From positions 124,001-188,000 of the forward strand of contig NZ_SNZH01000014.1 in assembly GCF_004363655.1 (NCBI RefSeq): DNA of 64,000 nt, given 5' to 3'. Every line of letters starts with the position of its first letter. The stretch's first letter is position 1. Both the position numbers and the translations under genes were made by a program. The notes under the pieces are model-generated. The model made no database searches and was not told where the DNA came from. It worked only from the letters and a program-made list of their open reading frames with translations. Origin of the DNA: Tahibacter aquaticus (GTDB taxonomy: Bacteria; Pseudomonadota; Gammaproteobacteria; Xanthomonadales; Rhodanobacteraceae). Shown here piece after piece: positions 26,808 through 36,266 of this stretch.

Positions 26808-27155
26808 TCAACGCACCTTGGCGCGCAGCTCGCGGCCGAGGTCGGCCAGCGCGTGCACGGCTTCGGAGAAGCGCGGCGAGATTTCCTTGGCCAGGCGTGG
26901 CAAGGCGTTGGAGCTTTTACCGCTTTTGCCGTTGATCAGGCGTGCCACGGCGGCGACGCCGACACCGACGGCCACGGCCAGCGGCACCAGGACTCTGGGC
27001 GATTTCAACTTTTGCGCGGTCGTGCTGAGCGCGCGTTTGGGCTTGATCTCGCTGGACTTCTTTACTGCCGTAGTCGCAGCGGCCTTGCTGGACGAATTCT
27101 TGGCGACGGCGGTCTTGCGCGGAGCTTTTTCGACGGACGTTGTCTTGCGCACCAT
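26808..27155 (-). CDS. Lys/Ala-rich single-pass membrane protein
   Basis: The 115-aa protein has a highly basic, histone-H1-like N-terminal half (MVRKTTSVEKAPRKTAVAKN and a KAAATTAVKK repeat). One hydrophobic segment follows (VLVPLAVAVGVGVAAVARLI, about 55-74), then a helical C-terminus (ISPRFSEAVHALADLGRELR). No family was recognised. It could sit in the inner membrane with the basic part facing the cytoplasm. It starts the cluster that leads to the OmpA lipoprotein, 10 bp before the EF-hand gene. Confidence 0.65.
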   Translation of the reverse strand: MVRKTTSVEKAPRKTAVAKNSSSKAAATTAVKKSSEIKPKRALSTTAQKLKSPRVLVPLAVAVGVGVAAVARLINGKSGKSSNALPRLAKEISPRFSEAVHALADLGRELRAKVR

Positions 27156-27324
27156 GACCCGACTCCTTTGTGTTGGTCGGAGTCATAGCAACAGTTTTCG
27201 TGCCAGCCGAATTTGTGCGCCAAGTTGTTGTGGCCGCTGGAAATTATTGGCGGGCGGGGCAGTGCTGCCAGGGCATACTGCCCAATTGTCCGGGGCGTTC
27301 GTGCAGCCTGCCCGGCGCGTATGG

Positions 27325-28011
27325 TCAGGGCGTGGCGGCGAAGCTGCGGCCCAGCTTCACCTTGCGCTGCAGCGGCTCGCCATTGCGCGACAGACTCAGG
27401 TTGACCACCTTGCCCATGTTGTCCCTGAGCAGGCGCTGGAAGCCGGCGCGGTCGCGTACCGCCACGCCGTCGAGGGCGCTGACCACGTCGCTGGCGCGCA
27501 GGTTGGCGCGCGAGGCGGGACTGTCGCCGACGATCTCGCCCAGGCGCACGCCGTTGCCGAATTGGGCCTGTTCCTGCGCATTGAGGTCGCGGAAGCTGGC
27601 GCCGAACACCAGGCGCAGACGGACGTAATAGGCCGCGCTCAGCGCGGTTTCGCCGCCATCGGTGCTGGCATACCAGCGGATCTTGTCGGCGCCGACGTCG
27701 CGGCCCTGTGCGGCGATCCAGCCGCGCGCGGCCTCGTCGTTGCGGCGGTGATAGCTGTTGCCGATCAGTACGTACGACTGCGGCGTGAGCTGTTCCTGGT
27801 CGATGGAAGGGTTCTTGCCTGGCAGGATTTCTGCCGCCTGCGCCGGCGCGGCGCGCAGCGGGTCGATGGTGGCGGCATCGCGCCCGGCCACGCTTTCGTA
27901 GCGGTCGTCCGGTGCAACAGGGGCAGATGCCTCGGGCACGCTGCGCGTGCTGGTGGTGACGCAACCGCTCAGGGCGATGCAGGCGACGACGAACGCATAA
28001 CGGAATTTCAT
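27325..28011 (-). CDS. PDZ-domain lipoprotein
   Basis: The 228-aa protein has a lipoprotein signal MKFRYAFVVACIALSGCV with lipobox ALSGC (C17). The middle region is of unknown fold (QEQLTPQSYVLIGNSYHRRN). The C-terminal PDZ domain (about 145-225) reads NGVRLGEIVGDSPASRANLRASDVVSALDG, the usual carboxylate-binding GLGF-like strand plus the SPA-x-xA-x-LxxGDV motif. There is no protease domain, so it is probably a scaffold or chaperone in the periplasm. I chose ATG 28011 because it gives the signal. It is divergent from the EamA gene at 28206. Confidence 0.8.
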   Translation of the reverse strand: MKFRYAFVVACIALSGCVTTSTRSVPEASAPVAPDDRYESVAGRDAATIDPLRAAPAQAAEILPGKNPSIDQEQLTPQSYVLIGNSYHRRNDEAARGWIAAQGRDVGADKIRWYASTDGGETALSAAYYVRLRLVFGASFRDLNAQEQAQFGNGVRLGEIVGDSPASRANLRASDVVSALDGVAVRDRAGFQRLLRDNMGKVVNLSLSRNGEPLQRKVKLGRSFAATP

Positions 28012-28205
28012 GTGCAGCCTCGTACCGGACAAGGCGCGAGCATGCCTGCATGGACCTAAGCATGCTTTGAACGAAGTCCCAGCCTTTCAACACGTGCCGA
28101 TAACATCGCCGGCGCGGCCGCGTCCCGGCCGATGTGCTGCAGGCGGCTCTTGTGCCGCGGCAGAGGCTGTGTTTTCGTGCGCGATCCGCAATTCGATTCG
28201 CAGCC

Positions 28206-29069
28206 ATGACTATCCAACTGCGCGGCGTGCTGTGCATGCTCGGCGCCGTCGCCACGTTTTCCCTGATGGACATGGGCCTGAAGTTTCTGTCCATGCACTA
28301 TGCGCCGGCCCAGGTGGCAGCCTTGCGCGGACTCGCCTCGTGGCCGCTGATCCTGTGCTGGGCCTTGCTTTCCGGCGGAGTAGGCCAGCTGATCCGCGTG
28401 CGCTGGTCGTTGCACCTGCTGCGTGGCGTGCTGGCCGTGGTGATGCTGGCTGCATTCGCCTATGCGCTGCAGTCCTTGCCGCTGGCCGAGGCCTACGCCT
28501 TGTTCTTCGTTGCGCCGCTGATGATCACGGCGCTGTCGGTGCCAATACTCGGCGAGCAGGTGGGCTGGCGGCGCTGGAGCGCGATCGGCGTCGGCCTGAT
28601 CGGCACGGTGGTGATACTGCGCCCCAGCGGCAGGGGCATGCTGTCGCTGAGCGGGCTGGCGATGATTGCCGCGGCATTCGCCTATTCCGTCAGTGCGATC
28701 AGCGTGCGTGCGCTGGGGCGTACCGACACCACCCAGGCCATGGTTTTCTGGATGCTGACCCTGCTCAGCCTGTTCGCCACCGCGGTGGCCTGGCCGCAGT
28801 GGCAGCCTATCCTGCGGCAGGACTGGTGGCTGCTGCTCGGCGTGGGCGTCAGCGGTGCGATCGGCCAGTATTGCGTCACCGAAGCGTTCCGCGAGACGTC
28901 GGCCTCGGTCGTTGCGCCGCTGGAATACACCGCCCTGGTCTGGGCGCTGGGGTTGGACTGGCTGTTCTTCCGCACGCTTCCCGATGCGATGATGCTGCTC
29001 GGCGCCGGCATCATCGTGCTGAGCGGGCTGTATCTGATCAGCCGCGAAAGCGCGCTGAAAGCAAAATAA
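28206..29069 (+). CDS. EamA/DMT-family transporter
   Basis: The 287-aa protein has ten predicted membrane segments in two EamA repeats. The first starts GVLCMLGAVATFSLMDMGLK with the typical LPLAEAYALFFVAPLMITAL end. The second runs from LSGLAMIAAAFAYSVSAISV to SVVAPLEYTALVWALGLDWL. The family exports metabolites across the inner membrane, and the substrate is unknown. The Nudix gene begins 27 bp downstream on the same strand, so the two may form an operon. Confidence 0.87.
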   Translation: MTIQLRGVLCMLGAVATFSLMDMGLKFLSMHYAPAQVAALRGLASWPLILCWALLSGGVGQLIRVRWSLHLLRGVLAVVMLAAFAYALQSLPLAEAYALFFVAPLMITALSVPILGEQVGWRRWSAIGVGLIGTVVILRPSGRGMLSLSGLAMIAAAFAYSVSAISVRALGRTDTTQAMVFWMLTLLSLFATAVAWPQWQPILRQDWWLLLGVGVSGAIGQYCVTEAFRETSASVVAPLEYTALVWALGLDWLFFRTLPDAMMLLGAGIIVLSGLYLISRESALKAK

Positions 29070-29096
29070 AAAACTATATTTCAGGAATTTTTTGCA

Positions 29097-29582
29097 ATGC
29101 CGTATACACCTATCGTCGCCACCCTGGGTTACGTGCTGTCGGCGGACCGCCGCCAGGTGCTGATGATCCATCGCAATGCGCGCGAGCACGACATGCACCT
29201 GGGCAAGTACAACGGCCTGGGCGGCAAGATCGAACCCGACGAAGACGTGCTGGCAGGCATGCGCCGGGAAATTCTCGAAGAGGCCGGTATCCACTGCAGC
29301 GCACTGGAACTGCGCGGCACCCTCAGCTGGCCAGGTTTCGGCAAGCAGGGCGAGGACTGGCTGGGCTTTCTGTTCCTTATCACCGCATTCGAAGGCACAC
29401 CGTTGAAAAGCAATGCCGAAGGCGCGCTGGAATGGGTGGACCTGGACCGTCTTTACGAACTGCCCATGTGGGAAGGCGACCGTCAGTTCCTGCCCCTGGT
29501 ATTCGATGCGGACCCGCGGCCGTTCCATGGCGTGATGCCGTACAAGGACGGGCGCATGGTTTCCTGGCGCTACTCGCGCTGA
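29097..29582 (+). CDS. Nudix hydrolase (8-oxo-dGTP diphosphatase-like)
   Basis: The 161-aa protein carries a complete Nudix box around residues 41-63 (GGKIEPDEDVLAGMR then REILEEAGI), with the REILEE glutamates that bind Mg2+. It starts MPYTPIVATLGYVLSADRRQ, and MIHRNAREHDMHLGKYNGLG is very like MutT/YjhB and human MTH1-type proteins. It probably cleans up oxidised nucleotides. ATG 29097 follows AGGA. It sits behind the EamA gene. Confidence 0.87.
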   Translation: MPYTPIVATLGYVLSADRRQVLMIHRNAREHDMHLGKYNGLGGKIEPDEDVLAGMRREILEEAGIHCSALELRGTLSWPGFGKQGEDWLGFLFLITAFEGTPLKSNAEGALEWVDLDRLYELPMWEGDRQFLPLVFDADPRPFHGVMPYKDGRMVSWRYSR

Positions 29583-29778
29583 AAGGTGGCTGGCTGGCCG
29601 GCGCTGCTGCCGCATCGGGTGCCTTGTATACCTGTTGCGCAGGGCGCCGATCGGGCCTTGGCACCGCGGGCCCAGCCTGAGCAAGAGCAGTGTCTGGCAT
29701 TCGCGCCAGAGGTTCTGCGTTCGGATTTCCCGGGTTGACGGCTTTTTTCCGCTGTCGCCAACCCCTGGAGAAATCGCC

Positions 29779-29901
29779 ATGTGCGGCAGCACATCGTATT
29801 TGTCCTCGCAAACGCAGGCCGGCCGCCCGGCCGTCCCTCTGCTCGCTCTGCCCGCCGTTGCCGCCGTGCGGCGCCCTGCCAGGGCTGGCGTGGCGAGGTA
29901 A
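29779..29901 (+). CDS. Possible small ORF, 40 aa
   Basis: ATG 29779 follows a good ribosome site (CTGGAGAAATCGCC) and opens MCGSTSYLSSQTQAG, ending at TAA 29901 just before the broken beta-helix gene. It is alanine/arginine/proline-rich with no recognised features. It may be a leader peptide or chance. The rest of 29583-29904 shows nothing. Confidence 0.2.
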   Translation: MCGSTSYLSSQTQAGRPAVPLLALPAVAAVRRPARAGVAR

Positions 29902-29904
29902 TCG

Positions 29905-30514
29905 GTGCCGCGCCGCGCGCTGGCCGCATTGCTGCTGTTCTGTTGCGCGATGTTCACCGCGCCGCTGCTGCATGCGGATTCCATCTGGTGCGTGAACAAC
30001 ACTGCCAGTCTCCAGCAGGCGCTGAATTCGGCACGGGACGACGAATCGTCTCGTGACGAATCGCATTTGCCACAATGCGGCACTCGGCATCGACATGAAC
30101 GTCGATGGCGTCACGCCGAACAACACCCCTCTGCAGAATTCCGACGGCGTGCAGAACTTCCCGCTGGTCGGCAGCGCCAGCGGCAGTTTCAACAGCGGTG
30201 TGGCCAGCGGTGCCATCAACGCACCGCCGAACCGCGATTACCTTGTGCAAATCTGCGCATCGGAAGCCTGCGACCGCAGCGGACATGGCGAAGGGCGGTT
30301 CTGGATCGGTGCTGCCTCGGTTACCACAGCGCCGCCGTTCGTCGCGGGTTTCTACAGCAGCGCGAACTTATCGATTCCGGTGTCGCTGGCTGGTGGCCTG
30401 GCTGGCCGCGTCGTCTCCGCCATCGCCATCGATACTGATGGCAATACGTCGGAGTTCTCGCCTTGCATGGCCTATGACTTCAACGATCTGACCTTCGCGG
30501 ATGGTTTCGATTGA
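29905..30514 (+). pseudogene. Broken secreted beta-helix-type protein (internal deletion and frameshift)
   Basis: The 5' part in one frame encodes a signal peptide and start of a mature protein (ALLLFCCAMFTAPLLHADS, then WCVNNTASLQQALNSAR). From about 30053 a different frame encodes a typical C-terminus of right-handed beta-helix proteins (NRICHNAALGIDMNVDGVTP, then LQNFPLVGSASGSFNSG, GHGEGRFWIG and TSEFSPC), ending LTFADGFD. The two parts are in frames 1 and 2 and are separated by a short duplicated GACGAATCG. Hundreds of residues of beta-helix repeats that should lie between are absent. This is a remnant of a large secreted protein. Confidence 0.7.
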
Positions 30515-30678
30515 CCCGCCGCCTGCCCGCAGCAGCGCGCGGACGGGTTGTGCGCCGCTGCAGGATGCACCAGATTCCTGCCGCTGTACGGCTACTGTGG
30601 CTGAGACGCCCGGCAGTGCGCCGGGTGACGGGCTCCGTGCCGATCGCGACGAATATGCGCGGCGGTTATCGATAGCTC

Positions 30679-30780
30679 GCGGCGCAATTGCGTTGCTCAT
30701 CGCGCCCTACGCGACATCGCCCCGCACCGCGCGGGGCGGCGTACCTGAGCAGGGCGAAACGAGCGCAGCGACTTGCGCCG
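30679..30780. repeat. Dispersed palindromic repeat, family A (inverted pair)
   Basis: The left copy GGCGCAATTGCGTTGCTCAT (about 30680-30710) is followed by a GC-rich inner hairpin (GCCCCGC-ACC-GCGCGGGGC) and an inverted right copy ending GCGCAGCGACTTGCGCCG. It is the same family as 3141-3226 and 50001-50035. It sits between the broken beta-helix gene and the metalloprotease gene. Confidence 0.65.
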
Positions 30781-30784
30781 TCCG

Positions 30785-33205
30785 TCAGATCGGCGCCCCG
30801 GGCGGTACCGCCGGCAGTGCGCGCAGCTTCACCGATTTCGGATCGGCCAGGTATTTGCCGATCAGTTCCGCGGCCTGGTGCCGGTTGGCGGTCTGCGCCG
30901 GCGTGCCGGCGCTGCTGCCCAGCCATTGCTGCCAGTTCTTCAGCTGGCTGCGTACCTCGGCCTCGACCGGCGCATTGAGGCTGCCGCCATCGAGCAGCTG
31001 CAGCAGCGCATCCAGCGTTGTCCAGTTTGCTGCAATCTGTACAGCGGCGGCACCCGGAGCGCTGTCGCCGGCAGCATCGCGCTGCCAGGTGCCGCGGAAG
31101 GTAGTGCTCATCAGATCGGCGATGCCGGGCTGGGCCGGCTCGCGTGCCTGCTGCCAGGCCAGGCGGTTCAGGCGCGCCGGGTCGAACAGGAATTGCAGGG
31201 TCTGCGCGCTGGCCGCAGCGGCAGCGGCCAGCGGATCGAATACCGGTGCGCTGCGCGTGGCGAAGTATTCGCGCGAGCGGTCGTAGTCATTGCCGGGCGG
31301 GGTAAGAATATCCAGCACGTTGGCCGGCAGGGCCAGCTCGCTGGCGCTGAGGTTGCGCACCAATCGCTCCAGCGCGGCGCGCTGCTCGCCGGCGGCTACC
31401 GGCTTGGTGCCGGCGACCGTGTCGCCGGCCAGGCCGTAGCGGTAGCTGGCGCCGCCGAGCAGGCGCGCCACCGCTTCGGTCTGGTAGCGGTGCAGCAGGT
31501 ATAGCGGCACCAGTCGTGCCTCGATCTCGCCGAGCTGGCGCTGCGGTGGCAGCACGCCGGTGTTGAAGTTCTGCAGTGCGCGGCGGCGCACGGCGAGCAG
31601 CTGGTCGAAACTGTTCAGCGAGTTGCTGCCGTAGTCCCACAGCACGCCGTCGGGATGGGCCGCTCCGCTGGCGCGCGCATCGGCGTCGCTGATGTAGTCG
31701 ACGCCGGCCGCTGCGATCTGGCGGCGCAGCTCGGCACGCGCCTTGTCTTCTTCGCCGCGGGGGAATTCGCCGTAGGCATGCGCGACGACGAATTCGTCCC
31801 AGCGGCCGACGCCGATGCCGTAGGCGTCCTGCAGGCTGACCTCGCCCTTGTCGTCCAGGCGCAGCAGCGGGTGAGGATAGTCCAGCACCGAGCCGTTGCC
31901 GCCGCGGCTGGCGGCGAAGTTGTGGGCAAAGCCGAGCGCATGGCCGACTTCGTGCGCGGCGAGCTGGCGCAGGCGCGCCAGGGCCATCGCCTCGGCCTGG
32001 GGCTGGCGCTGCTGCGCAGCTGCCGCGCCGTACGGCGCGAGCAGGGCTTCGGCGATCAGGATGTCCTGGCGTACGCGCTGCGAGCCCAGCGTAACGGCGC
32101 CCTTGATGATTTCGCCGGTGCGCGGATCGGTCAGTGCCGCACCGTAGGACCAGCCGCGCGTGGCGCGATGCACCCAGAGAATGGTGTTGTAGCGGATATC
32201 CATCGGGTCTGCGCCGGCCGGCAGCAGTTCGGCGCGGAAGGCGTCGATATAGCCGGCTTTCTCGAACGCGGTCTTCCACCAGTTGGCGCCGTCGAGCAAG
32301 GCCGAACGCACCGGCTCGGGCGTGCCCGGGTCGAGGTAGAACACGATGGGTTTCTTTACCGCGCTGGGGGCCGGGCCAGGATTGATCTTTTCCAGGCGGA
32401 AGCGCGGCTGCAGGCGCTGTTCCAGGCTGGTGGCCAAGGGCTGGGAGAAGTCGTAACCGCCCTGGCTGAAGCCGCCGCTGGCCGGATGATAGGGCAGGGG
32501 TACATAGCCGGCGGCGGGAAAGCGCACCAGGCTCAGATGCTGGCGCAGGCTGAGCGAGGCCGGGTCCATGCTGACCTGCCTGACGAAATCGCCCTTGCCG
32601 TCGCCCTGGAAGGTCAGCAGCGCTTCCAGTTCGGTGTTGTCGGGAAAGCTGCGCGCCTGGTCGACCAGTACGGCGCTGCGCTCCTTGTCGACGCTGTACT
32701 TGCCCTGCTTGGTATCGTCCAGCCGGTCCGCCACGCCGTGGCGGTCGCCGAGAAGGAATGTGGAGAAATCCACCAGTACACGATCGCTCTTGGTGGAAGG
32801 AACGACTTCCCCCGACCACAGCACCGATTCGGCAAACGCCTCGTGCACGCTGGTGCGTTCGGCGGAGTTGCTGCTGCTGGCGGTGAAGCGGGTGTTGCGC
32901 TCGACCAGCAGCAGGCGCGGGCCGGCGCGGCGGAATTCCACTTCGCGCACATTGCCGGGTTGTCCACGATCCAGGCCGACGTCGTTGGAGCCCAGGCCGT
33001 GGGGCAGCGAGCTGACCAGCAGGAACGGCGTGTCCAGCCGCTCCACGCCCAGCAGTACGCGACCCTTGGCCGCATCGGTCCAGACTTCGAAGAAACCGTC
33101 CTTGCGGTTCAGCCCTTCCAGCGCGTCGGCCGGAGCCTTGGCGGCGATCGCCGGCAGGGCGAGGAAAATCAGTACGGCAGCGAACCAGCGCAGGCGTGCG
33201 GTCAT
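30785..33205 (-). CDS. Secreted zinc-dependent metalloprotease (DUF5117/DUF4953 type)
   Basis: The 806-aa protein has a signal peptide (MTARLRWFAAVLIFLALPAIAA). A DUF5117-like N-terminal region follows (KDGFFEVWTDAAKGRVLLGV, SSLPHGLGSNDVGLDRGQ), then a metzincin-like catalytic region with HEVGHALGFAHNF (H418, E419, H422, H428). The segments upstream of it (YNTILWVHRATRGWSYGAAL, DPRTGEIIKG) are characteristic of this large bacterial family. The C-terminal 300 residues are the helical DUF4953-like part. Probably periplasmic or secreted. ATG 33205 gives the signal. It is divergent from the ABC-F gene. Confidence 0.88.
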   Translation of the reverse strand: MTARLRWFAAVLIFLALPAIAAKAPADALEGLNRKDGFFEVWTDAAKGRVLLGVERLDTPFLLVSSLPHGLGSNDVGLDRGQPGNVREVEFRRAGPRLLLVERNTRFTASSSNSAERTSVHEAFAESVLWSGEVVPSTKSDRVLVDFSTFLLGDRHGVADRLDDTKQGKYSVDKERSAVLVDQARSFPDNTELEALLTFQGDGKGDFVRQVSMDPASLSLRQHLSLVRFPAAGYVPLPYHPASGGFSQGGYDFSQPLATSLEQRLQPRFRLEKINPGPAPSAVKKPIVFYLDPGTPEPVRSALLDGANWWKTAFEKAGYIDAFRAELLPAGADPMDIRYNTILWVHRATRGWSYGAALTDPRTGEIIKGAVTLGSQRVRQDILIAEALLAPYGAAAAQQRQPQAEAMALARLRQLAAHEVGHALGFAHNFAASRGGNGSVLDYPHPLLRLDDKGEVSLQDAYGIGVGRWDEFVVAHAYGEFPRGEEDKARAELRRQIAAAGVDYISDADARASGAAHPDGVLWDYGSNSLNSFDQLLAVRRRALQNFNTGVLPPQRQLGEIEARLVPLYLLHRYQTEAVARLLGGASYRYGLAGDTVAGTKPVAAGEQRAALERLVRNLSASELALPANVLDILTPPGNDYDRSREYFATRSAPVFDPLAAAAAASAQTLQFLFDPARLNRLAWQQAREPAQPGIADLMSTTFRGTWQRDAAGDSAPGAAAVQIAANWTTLDALLQLLDGGSLNAPVEAEVRSQLKNWQQWLGSSAGTPAQTANRHQAAELIGKYLADPKSVKLRALPAVPPGAPI

Positions 33206-33473
33206 GACAGTATCGAGACAGGGCGAAGCGGCGACCTTAGCCCGGCACAGCGACGGCGGTAAATGACGAAAGTCCTGCGCCGGCGCGTGCAGCACGCAAG
33301 ACTTTCGCCGAGCCAGCCAGCACAGCCTGGCCCAGGCAAACCGCCGCGTCAGGCGGGCCGCAGCCAGGCTGTTGCAGCAGCGGACGGCGGGGGCGCGGCC
33401 CCGGAACGAGGAAATCCGCGGAATAACGCGTTTGCGCGCTATCCTTCGCGCCCCGAATCACGCGGTAACCGCA

Positions 33474-35345
33474 ATGCCCCTGCTGCAACTACGCCAAGTC
33501 GACTACAGCGTCGGCGGACCTCTGCTGCTCGACCAGCTCGAATTCACCCTGGACGCGAACGAGCGTGTCTGCGTCGTCGGCCGCAACGGTGCCGGCAAAT
33601 CGACCCTGATGAAACTGATCGCGGGCGAGATCAAGCCCGACGACGGCGTGATCCAGGTCGAAGGCGGCACGCGCATTGCGCGGCTGGCGCAGGAGGTTCC
33701 GCAGAACACCAGCGGCACGGTATTCGAAGTGGTCGCCCAGGGCCTGGGCGAGCTGGGCACCTGGCTGGCCCAGTTCCATCACCTCAGCCATCACCTGGAC
33801 GTGCCGGGCAATACCGATGCCATGGCCGACGTGCAGGCGCGCATCGAAGCGGTGCGCGGCTGGGATCTGGACCGCCGCGTCGGCGATGTGCTGCAGCGCC
33901 TGGACCTGCCCGAGGACCTGGAGTTTTCCGCACTGTCCGGCGGCATGAAGCGCCGCGTGCTGCTGGCCCAGGCCCTGGTGCAGGCGCCTGACGTGCTGCT
34001 GCTGGACGAGCCGACCAATCACCTGGACATCGAATCCATCGCCTGGATGGAAGAGTTCCTGCGCCAGTTCCGCGGCAGCATCGTGTTCATCACCCATGAC
34101 CGCAGCTTCCTGCGTGCGCTGGCCACGCGCATCGTCGAGATCGACCGCGGCAAGCTGACCAGCTGGCCCGGCGACTACGACAACTACCTGCGCCGGCGCG
34201 AAGAGCGCCTGCATGCGGAAGCGCAGGAAAACGCGCGCTTCGACAAGCTGCTGGCGCAGGAAGAGGTGTGGATCCGCCAGGGCATCAAGGCGCGGCGCAC
34301 CCGCGACGAAGGCCGCGTGCGCCGGCTCAAGCTGATGCGCTCGGAGCGTGCCGAACGGCGCGAGCTGGGCGGCAATGTGCGCATGGAACTGGCCGATGCA
34401 GGCCGTTCGGGCAAGCGCGTGATCGAGGCCAAGGACGTCTACTTCGCCTTTGCGCGCCGCCCGATGGTGGTGAATTTCTCCTGCAATATCCAGCGCGGCG
34501 ACCGCGTCGGCATCATCGGACCGAACGGTTCGGGCAAGACCACCTTGCTCAACCTGATGCTGGGCCAGCTGCAGCCCGACCGCGGCGAGATCAGCCTGGG
34601 CACCAATCTGGAAATCGCCTATTTCGACCAGCACCGCATCCAGCTGCGCGACGACCTGAACGCGCTGGACAACGTGTCGGAAGGACGCGAGTTCATCGAG
34701 ATCAACGGTTCGCGCAAGCACATCATCGGTTACCTGCAGGATTTCCTCTTCACGCCGGATCGCGCACGTGCGCCGATCACCGCCCTGTCCGGCGGCGAAC
34801 GCAACCGCCTGCTGCTGGCCAAGCTGTTCGCCAAGCCGTCCAACCTGCTGGTGATGGACGAACCGACCAACGACCTCGACGTGGAAACGCTGGAACTGCT
34901 GGAAGACCTGCTGGGCGACTATTCCGGCACCTTGCTGCTGGTCTCGCACGACCGTGCCTTTATCGACAACGTGGTGACCAGTTCGCTGGTGCTCGAAGGC
35001 GACGGCCGCATTGCCGAGTATGTCGGCGGCTACAGCGACTGGCAGCGCCAGCGTCCGCGCGCACGCGCGGCGGAAAAACCCGCTGCAGCCACGCTGACCA
35101 AGTTCGAGGCGGCAACCGCCGCACCGAAGAAGAAGCTCAGCTTCAAGGACCAGCGCGAGCTGGAGCAGCTGCCGCTGCGCATCGAACAGCTGGAAAAACG
35201 CCTGGGCGAAATGAGCGCAGCCATGAACGAACCCGCGTTCTTCCAGCAGCCGCAGCCGGCCATTGTCGCGCTGAACCAGCAGTTGGCGGCGCTGCAGGCC
35301 GAGCTGGAAGTCGCTTATGCGCGCTGGCAGGAACTGGAAGGCTAG
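33474..35345 (+). CDS. uup: ABC-F family ATPase (Uup-like)
   Basis: The 623-aa protein has two ABC ATPase domains and no membrane segments. Walker A motifs are GRNGAGKS (about 36) and GPNGSGKT (about 349). Signature motifs are LSGGMKRR and LSGGERNR, with Walker B VLLLDEPTNHLD and LLVMDEPTNDLD. The inter-domain linker is helical and charged. The C-terminal coiled-coil tail (about 555-623, RELEQLPLRIEQLEKRLGEM) is the DNA/ribosome-binding domain typical of Uup. ABC-F proteins act on ribosomes or DNA structures. ATG 33474 follows the divergent protease start by 270 bp. Confidence 0.88.
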   Translation: MPLLQLRQVDYSVGGPLLLDQLEFTLDANERVCVVGRNGAGKSTLMKLIAGEIKPDDGVIQVEGGTRIARLAQEVPQNTSGTVFEVVAQGLGELGTWLAQFHHLSHHLDVPGNTDAMADVQARIEAVRGWDLDRRVGDVLQRLDLPEDLEFSALSGGMKRRVLLAQALVQAPDVLLLDEPTNHLDIESIAWMEEFLRQFRGSIVFITHDRSFLRALATRIVEIDRGKLTSWPGDYDNYLRRREERLHAEAQENARFDKLLAQEEVWIRQGIKARRTRDEGRVRRLKLMRSERAERRELGGNVRMELADAGRSGKRVIEAKDVYFAFARRPMVVNFSCNIQRGDRVGIIGPNGSGKTTLLNLMLGQLQPDRGEISLGTNLEIAYFDQHRIQLRDDLNALDNVSEGREFIEINGSRKHIIGYLQDFLFTPDRARAPITALSGGERNRLLLAKLFAKPSNLLVMDEPTNDLDVETLELLEDLLGDYSGTLLLVSHDRAFIDNVVTSSLVLEGDGRIAEYVGGYSDWQRQRPRARAAEKPAAATLTKFEAATAAPKKKLSFKDQRELEQLPLRIEQLEKRLGEMSAAMNEPAFFQQPQPAIVALNQQLAALQAELEVAYARWQELEG

Positions 35346-35534
35346 CTTGGTTTGCCAGTCTCATCGGCGGCAGGCCGGCCCGGCCCGCCGCTGGCCCGGT
35401 GCCGGCCTCGTCCTTGCTGCCGGCTCTCGCCGATCGGGTCGGCTTATGTGCAAGAGCCCGAGGTGTTTTCGCCAACTGCGCGCGGGCCAATGTTATAACC
35501 CTCTGGATTTATAAGAATTCATCTGTCCCCGTCG

Positions 35535-35551
35535 CTTGCAAGAATTGCAAG
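35535..35551. promoter_or_regulatory. Dyad symmetry upstream of the sigma factor gene
   Basis: CTTGCAA-GAA-TTGCAAG, 7-bp perfect arms with a 3-bp spacer, lies 62 bp before the sigma factor start, next to an AT-rich stretch (TTATAACC, GGATTTATAAG) that could be a promoter. A related half-site, CTTGCAAAC, occurs after the anti-sigma gene near 36995. Confidence 0.35.
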
Positions 35552-35612
35552 CCGCGTGTTGGCGCCACAGTGCCGGATCGCTACTATTCGGTTAAGCGGC
35601 ATTGGGGGAAGC

Positions 35613-36200
35613 ATGGGCGAAGGAAGGGATGGCGAAATGCCGCTGGCAGAACTGGTCCAACGCATAGGCCAGGGAGACCGGCAAGCCGAAGACCTCTTCG
35701 TCCAGAGGTTCCGCAACGGTATCCAGCAGCTGGTACGCCGGGCCTGCCGTCCGCGCGATCCGCAGGTGGACGACCTCGCCCAGGATGTGGTCCTCATCGT
35801 GCTGCAGCACCTGCGTGCGCGCCAGCTGGACAAGCCCGATGCCCTGCCTGCCTTTATCCGTTCCACCGTCGTCCTGGTCTGCAGGGCCGAATACCGCAAG
35901 CGCGGCCGGCGTGGCGACACTCTGCCGATCGAGGCCGCGGCCACGGCGAGCGACGGCGAGGATCCGGCGGCAAACCTGCACTCGGCCCAGCTCACCGACA
36001 CGATCCGCGATCTGCTGCGCCACCTGCCGAAGCTGCGCGACCGCGAATTGCTGCAGCGCTTCTATCTGGAGGAGCATTCCAAGGAAGACGTCTGTCGCAT
36101 CCTGGGTATCGATCCCTCGCATTTTCATCGTGTCGCCTACCGTGCACGCGAACGCATACGGGAGATTCTCGAATCCCGCGGCCTGGGCCGGCCCGAATGA
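35613..36200 (+). CDS. ECF-type RNA polymerase sigma factor
   Basis: The 195-aa protein has region 2 (AEDLFVQRFRNGIQQLVRRA, then DDLAQDVVLIVLQHL, the usual DD-AQE-VFL motif) and a C-terminal region 4 helix-turn-helix (HLPKLRDRELLQRFYLEEHS then VCRILGIDPSHFHRVAYRAR). It belongs to the sigma-70 family, extracytoplasmic-function class, and should direct RNA polymerase to a small regulon. ATG 35613 follows GGGGGAA. The membrane protein 66 bp downstream is the likely anti-sigma factor. Confidence 0.85.
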   Translation: MGEGRDGEMPLAELVQRIGQGDRQAEDLFVQRFRNGIQQLVRRACRPRDPQVDDLAQDVVLIVLQHLRARQLDKPDALPAFIRSTVVLVCRAEYRKRGRRGDTLPIEAAATASDGEDPAANLHSAQLTDTIRDLLRHLPKLRDRELLQRFYLEEHSKEDVCRILGIDPSHFHRVAYRARERIREILESRGLGRPE

Positions 36201-36266
36201 GACAATCGCACGCATGACGACACTTAGTGCTCTGCAGGGGCCGAAATCGATGTACCGGAGGTCCCC

